Source: Candidatus Poseidoniales archaeon (GTDB lineage: Archaea > Thermoplasmatota > Poseidoniia > Poseidoniales > Thalassarchaeaceae). From it: a stretch of 18,397 nt of DNA. The stretch lies in assembly GCA_028821815.1 (NCBI GenBank), contig JAPKEY010000012.1, positions 1 through 18,397 of the forward strand. The letters are read 5' to 3'. The notes under the pieces were generated by a model that was given only the letters and a program-made list of their open reading frames with translations, searched no databases and had not been told where the DNA came from. This document shows positions 14,825 to 18,397 of this stretch, one piece after another. The translations under genes were made by a program, and so were the position numbers. The first letter of the stretch is position 1, and every line of letters begins with the position of its first letter.

Positions 14825-16492
14825 TTAGGCCTCCATGGGGTCATCGGAGAAATGCGCCTTTGCTTGATCGGAAATACGAAACAAACGGGTTCGGCCTTTT
14901 TTCCGCACAGACAGAATTCCAGCCTTGTGCAGACCATTGAAAATTTGTGATAACCGTGGACGCCCCACTGCAAGATAGGCTTGTAGTGCGGTATCGGATG
15001 GAGATACCTCTCTTGCGATTGATGCCTCTACGATGGAAATTTCAGAATCGCTGAGTGAAGATACCTTCTCAAAGTCCAAAGGCAAAGTTGAGCCAATGGG
15101 TTTTGGTTTGTCCTTACGGAGATTTACACCAATGGATTTGGCTGCCATGGGGTCCATGACTGGAGCCGGTTCGGGTTCTGGGAGTGAATCAGTAACCCAG
15201 TAGGTTGTTTCCTCTGATTCTATTTCAGGTTCTTCAACAGCAAAATGCATGGTTGTGTCAGGTTTTGCCTCCATCGGGCCACTGGCTTTAGGTCGAAGGG
15301 CATTGTCAAGACCAATTTCCACTTTCGCCGAACGTTGACGGTCTGTAAGCCCACCAAATGCGCGCATAGAGGCCGGGGGTTCGGTTCCTGGTTCCATCTG
15401 AAGGATAGCACCACCTAGTGCTTGTGACATATCCGGTTCATCTGTTTCTTCGATCTCTAATGATCGTAATTCAAACTCTGATGGTGAATCTTCAACATCT
15501 CCGGTTGGTTCATCGGTGGGCTCCTCAGGAAACTCTTCTTCTGATTCAGGTTCCATCTCAGGTATGTCCCAATGGAAATCAATCTCTGGCTCTAGTTCCG
15601 GTTCAAGCACAGGTGCCCCTAGAATGTCCTCTGATTCTTTTTCATCAACCAACGATTCGAGTGGCTCAACTTGAGGCGCCATGCGAGTCTTCGCATCATT
15701 GGGCTCTAAGTCCATCGACTGAATCATTTCCTGTTTACGCGAGAATGCTGTCGATGCACCCCTCTCAGAATCGATCAAATCGCGGAAATGTCGGACCACT
15801 TGGGTGGCGCGTCCCCCTGTATGCGCGATGGCATCTTCAATCAACGATTGAGGAGGCTTCCATCCTTCATTGCTCACTTGACTGATTCGTTTATCGATGA
15901 GGGAACGAATATCTGCAGCATCGAAATCGTCCAATGGTTCCGTGATATCGTACTCATTTTGTAAATCGTCCGACCAAGCAGCCAATTGTGCAGGTGTAAG
16001 GGCAACGATGACCAAAGCGCGCAAACGGCGTAAAACAGGGGTTAAACGCTCAAACAATTGTGCTAAATCAGCTCCACCCACGCCAGGGAAATCGAATGTG
16101 ATTAGAGGTAAATCTCCACTTTTTCCTTTCAGAGATTTTACCATTTCCTCAACCAATGTATTTGTCGATGGAGGTACCTCATACCCGGCAATCAGGCAAT
16201 ACATTTCATGCAGGAAAGTTTTGCTAGGGTTTCCTTCTGGATAATAGGTAAAAGGATAGAATGTGGATGAAAGATTACTGAGGGCCTGTAAAATCGATGT
16301 TCGGCCCGATCCACGTTCCCCGAGTAAGACCATCTGGCGAGGGCTTCCAAAACGCAGATGGTGGCTTAAATTCGACATTAGTTCGCTTCGGGCGACAAGC
16401 AATGTGTAATCGCTAGCTTCGATGGGGCGTGATGAAAAGGGGTTTGCACGCATGTGGGGTAGGTGCAAGGCATTCGTGACACTATTCGACAT
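14825..16492 (-). CDS. Orc-like AAA+ domain protein with degenerate P-loop, acidic linker and C-terminal winged helix
   Basis: The 555-residue protein begins with an AAA+ module like that of Orc1/Cdc6 and related STAND-type ATPases: NPFSSRPIEASDYTLLVARS; then MVLLGERGSGRTS (about 54-66); LPLITFDFPG (128-137) at the Walker B position; ALVIVALTPAQL as sensor 1; and TGGRATQVVRHFRDLI (225-240) as sensor 2. The Walker A lysine is replaced by arginine (R64), and Walker B lacks the usual Asp-Glu, so ATP hydrolysis is doubtful. Residues of about 270-460 form a low-complexity linker rich in E, D, P and S. About residues 475-550 are a winged helix (GRPRLSQIFNGLHKAGILSV, then KKGRTRLFRIS). It heads a four-gene operon. 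Upstream is a repeat array that it might bind. No Shine-Dalgarno sequence is visible before ATG 16492; an alternative ATG is at 16453. Confidence 0.75.
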   Translation of the reverse strand: MSNSVTNALHLPHMRANPFSSRPIEASDYTLLVARSELMSNLSHHLRFGSPRQMVLLGERGSGRTSILQALSNLSSTFYPFTYYPEGNPSKTFLHEMYCLIAGYEVPPSTNTLVEEMVKSLKGKSGDLPLITFDFPGVGGADLAQLFERLTPVLRRLRALVIVALTPAQLAAWSDDLQNEYDITEPLDDFDAADIRSLIDKRISQVSNEGWKPPQSLIEDAIAHTGGRATQVVRHFRDLIDSERGASTAFSRKQEMIQSMDLEPNDAKTRMAPQVEPLESLVDEKESEDILGAPVLEPELEPEIDFHWDIPEMEPESEEEFPEEPTDEPTGDVEDSPSEFELRSLEIEETDEPDMSQALGGAILQMEPGTEPPASMRAFGGLTDRQRSAKVEIGLDNALRPKASGPMEAKPDTTMHFAVEEPEIESEETTYWVTDSLPEPEPAPVMDPMAAKSIGVNLRKDKPKPIGSTLPLDFEKVSSLSDSEISIVEASIAREVSPSDTALQAYLAVGRPRLSQIFNGLHKAGILSVRKKGRTRLFRISDQAKAHFSDDPMEA

Positions 16493-16515
16493 CTGGGTCA
16501 GCGAACTTTACTTGG

Positions 16516-16543
16516 GTTTAACAAGTTAACGCGAGCTTAACAC
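16516..16543. repeat. TTAAC-type half-sites before the AAA+/winged-helix gene
   Basis: GTTTAAC (16516-16522), GTTAACGC (16525-16532) and CTTAACAC (16536-16543) lie 24-51 bp upstream of the minus-strand start and share the core of the larger array at 16634-16697. They could be autoregulatory sites. Confidence 0.4.
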
Positions 16544-16600
16544 ACTCAGAATTCGATTTGGAAGCGTTGAAGGGTATACCGAATGGCATTCTTGGCCGGT

Positions 16601-16633
16601 ATTGTTCTTTTTATACACCTTTATTATATCACA
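16601..16633. other. AT-rich tract beside the repeat array
   Basis: Within the 311-bp non-coding gap this 33-bp stretch is almost pure A/T (TTTTTATACACC, then TTTATTATATCAC). It contains TATA-like sequences on both strands, for example TATAAAAAG on the minus strand, and sits directly next to the repeat array. It could be an unwinding element or a TATA region for a distant start. Confidence 0.5.
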
Positions 16634-16697
16634 TTAACGCTTCGTTAACGCTTTGTTAACGCGTGTAAAGCGTTAGTAACGCTTTGTTAACGCTTCG
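16634..16697. repeat. Phased array of 11-bp TTAACGCTTYG repeats with a central inverted copy
   Basis: Three contiguous 11-bp units begin at 16634, 16645 and 16656 (TTAACGCTTCG, TTAACGCTTTG, TTAACGCGTGT). An inverted unit AAAGCGTTA follows (16667-16675). Two more contiguous direct units start at 16676 and 16687 (GTAACGCTTTG, TTAACGCTTCG). AAAGCGTTA-G-TAACGCTTT (16667-16685) is a perfect 19-bp palindrome. The 11-bp period places most units on one face of the helix. An imperfect inverted repeat with a six-G run (16724-16743) lies 26 bp further on. The array fits an origin or a cooperative operator; the sequence does not decide. Confidence 0.85.
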
Positions 16698-16803
16698 CAC
16701 CCAACCTACACTATCAGATTCTACCAAAACCAGGGGGGTTTGGAACATACCTACGCGCAACCCTTTAGGACATCGAATGGAAGGAGTGTAACGAGGATTG
16801 CGT

Positions 16804-18099
16804 ATGCCTGTTGAGAACAGTCGCCTGAAGGGATTTTACAAATTGAGCGTTAAGGAACGTAGAGAGAAGGTTGCAGAATTAGCCGGCTTGGAACAAGAGG
16901 CCATAGATGCACTTGCTGCAACAGGTGAACTTTCAGAGGCTGCTGCCGATCGAATTATCGAGAATGTTATCGGTACGTTATCCCTACCCGTCGGTGTTGC
17001 GACCAATTTCATCATCGATGGAGAGCACTACATCGTGCCTTTTGCCCTCGAGGAACCCTCTGTTGTGGCTGCGGCCAGCAATATGGCCAAGCGTTGTCAT
17101 GCAAAAGGTGGCTTTGTTTCCAATAATACAGAACCAATCATGATTGGGCAGATTCAGGTTGTCGGATGTGAGGATGCTTTTAACGCAAAAGAGGCCATAT
17201 TGGATGCAAAAGACAGCCTGATTGAGGCTTGTAACGAAGTCGACCCAATTCTTGTCAAATTTGGCGGTGGTTGTAGAGACCTTGAGGTAAGAGTCATCGA
17301 CACTCAATCTGGACCAATGGTGATTGTACACATTCTGGTTGATTGTCGTGATGCAATGGGGGCCAATGCGGTCAACACCATGGCGGAAACGATTGCCTCC
17401 CGAATTGAAGCAATTTCAGGGGGCACCGTTATTCTCCGCATCATTAGTAATTTGGCAATCCACCGCTTGGCCCGAGTTAGTGCTACATTTACCCCTGAAG
17501 AGATGTCTAATGCAGGTGATGTGGTACAAGGAGCAGAAGTTATCGAAGGGATACTGCAAGCATACCATTTTGCTGCTGCTGACCCATTCCGTGCAACAAC
17601 ACACAACAAAGGCATCATGAATGCCATATCACCGATTGGCGTGGCTTGTGGACAGGATTGGCGTGCAATCGAATCTGGAGCACATTCCTATGCATCCTAT
17701 GAGCGAACATATGGATCCCTGACCCATTGGGAAAAGGATGGGGATGGAAATTTGGTTGGTTCAATTGAATTGCCCATGCCTGTCGGGCTGGTGGGTGGAG
17801 CCGTGCGTGTTCACCCGGTGGCAAAGGCGAATGTAGCCATCATGGGTGCTCGAACCGCTGATGATTTGGCCAAAGTGATGGCTGCAGCCGGATTAGCACA
17901 GAATCTAGGGGCTTTGCGCGCACTTGCTACGGTTGGCATCCAAGCTGGTCACATGAAACTACACGCGCGAAATATGGCTGTTACTGCAGGAGCTGAAGAT
18001 CACGAAGTCGACGTGGTGGTTGATATGATTCGTTCCAGTGGCGAGAGAATTACCGCAACTGCAATCGAAAGTGCATTGAAAATGCTAAGGGATGAGTAG
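16804..18099 (+). CDS. mvaA: Hydroxymethylglutaryl-CoA reductase, class II
   Basis: HMG-CoA reductase makes mevalonate from HMG-CoA with NAD(P)H. In archaea this feeds isoprenoid membrane lipids. The 431-residue protein is the class II (Pseudomonas mevalonii-like) form: SRLKGFYKLSVKER; IENVIGTLSLPVGVATNF; the catalytic Glu in EEPSVVAAAS (about residue 83); FGGGCRDLEVR; the catalytic Lys in DPFRATTHNKGIMN (about 270); the Asp in GQDWRAIE (about 285); and the His in GHMKLHARN (about 387). The small C-terminal helical domain is present. ATG 16804 is chosen because GAGG lies 7 nt upstream; a TTG at 16798 is in frame. The upstream gap of about 300 bp carries the repeat array. It converges with the ScpB-like gene with no bases between the stops. 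Confidence 0.95.
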   Translation: MPVENSRLKGFYKLSVKERREKVAELAGLEQEAIDALAATGELSEAAADRIIENVIGTLSLPVGVATNFIIDGEHYIVPFALEEPSVVAAASNMAKRCHAKGGFVSNNTEPIMIGQIQVVGCEDAFNAKEAILDAKDSLIEACNEVDPILVKFGGGCRDLEVRVIDTQSGPMVIVHILVDCRDAMGANAVNTMAETIASRIEAISGGTVILRIISNLAIHRLARVSATFTPEEMSNAGDVVQGAEVIEGILQAYHFAAADPFRATTHNKGIMNAISPIGVACGQDWRAIESGAHSYASYERTYGSLTHWEKDGDGNLVGSIELPMPVGLVGGAVRVHPVAKANVAIMGARTADDLAKVMAAAGLAQNLGALRALATVGIQAGHMKLHARNMAVTAGAEDHEVDVVVDMIRSSGERITATAIESALKMLRDE

Positions 18100-18397
18100 T
18101 CACTCTTCTTCATCGGCGATGATTTCAGCACTTGATTCGTCCCAATCTTCGCCGACTGGAACCTCAGGCGCATCCTGAATCTCACCATCACCATCGCCAA
18201 GGCTTGCTGCCAATTCGGCACCGTCCATACCCATGTTTGCAGCATGTTCACGAAACCACTTGCGGACTTTCTTTGATTCTGAAAATGGACAACCAAACAT
18301 CTCTGCAAAGCGACGAGTTGTTGTCAAGCGCCTTGAGAGGCCATCGCGTCGGCGGTCGATCAACCCCAGGTGGGCAAGATCACGTACGTGTTCATAG
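18100..18397 (-). CDS. scpB: ScpB-like winged-helix protein, C-terminal end (cut by right edge)
   Basis: The frame is open through the right edge, so only about the last 98 residues are present. The text AYEHVR-like start (YEHVRDLAHLGLIDRRR) then LSRRLTTTRRFAEMFG resembles the second winged helix of ScpB, whose usual end is a GRP..Y.TT..FLE.FG motif. ScpB binds ScpA and SMC in chromosome condensation. After the conserved part comes a helix (SESKKVRKWFREHAANMG) and a long acidic tail with GDGDGEIQDAPEVPVGEDWD and EEE. The match is short, so another winged-helix protein is possible. Its stop directly abuts that of HMG-CoA reductase. Confidence 0.5.
   Translation of the reverse strand, partial: YEHVRDLAHLGLIDRRRDGLSRRLTTTRRFAEMFGCPFSESKKVRKWFREHAANMGMDGAELAASLGDGDGEIQDAPEVPVGEDWDESSAEIIADEEE

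Noticed and set aside
15418..15885. Plus-strand open frame of 155 codons opposite the AAA+/winged-helix gene
   Set aside because: It mirrors the low-complexity acidic linker of the minus-strand protein, whose Glu/Asp/Ser/Pro codons avoid stops on the other strand.
16634..16697. Repeat array considered as CRISPR
   Set aside because: Units are 11 bp and contiguous with no 30-40 bp unique spacers, and no cas genes are nearby.

Overview
This window looks like a piece of a marine Thermoplasmata-related archaeal chromosome, most plausibly Marine Group II/III (Poseidoniales-like). It carries archaeal information-processing genes: ribosomal proteins uL16/L10e and eS6, initiation factor aIF2-gamma, Orc1/Cdc6, the diphthamide enzyme Dph2 and a DUF357 protein. 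These sit beside bacterial-type genes such as a mutS-mutL pair and a class II HMG-CoA reductase. Several starts are preceded by GGAGG- or GGTGA-like ribosome binding sites. The taxonomic call is inferred from gene content, not from a search.

Layout, left to right. 1-3740 (minus): mutS followed by mutL, which runs off the left edge. 3822-5063 (minus): a membrane-anchored protein of probable propeller type. It is divergent from rpl10e (5106-5645, plus). 5757-9680 (plus): a purine-salvage stretch with an AzgA-type purine permease, a structured intergenic region, a small membrane protein resembling a reduced aquaporin, a hypoxanthine/adenine-type phosphoribosyltransferase and dph2. 9773-10945: a canonical Orc1/Cdc6 initiator. 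11037-13154: rps6e, eif2g and a PIN-domain gene, an arrangement known from other archaea. 13198-16492 (minus): a compact four-gene operon of a degenerate AAA+/winged-helix protein, a cytosolic propeller-like protein, a DUF357 protein and a 78-residue helical protein. 16493-16803: an intergenic region with an AT-rich tract and a 64-bp array of TTAACGC-type 11-bp repeats. 16804-18099 (plus): class II HMG-CoA reductase. 18100-18397 (minus): the C-terminal end of a ScpB-like winged-helix protein running off the right edge.

The points most worth following are these. (1) The phased TTAACGC array with its AT-rich neighbour, next to an Orc-like gene; it could be a replication origin or a cooperative operator. 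(2) The aquaporin-like protein with an altered NPA motif, translationally coupled to the purine phosphoribosyltransferase. (3) A palindrome of the same sequence class, CCACC-TAC-GGTGG or its complement, upstream of the TATA boxes of both ribosomal protein genes. (4) The undescribed four-gene operon headed by an AAA+ protein that has lost its Walker A lysine. (5) A bacterial clamp-type peptide in MutS, although archaea use PCNA. No tRNA, rRNA, CRISPR array, transposase or integrase was seen.
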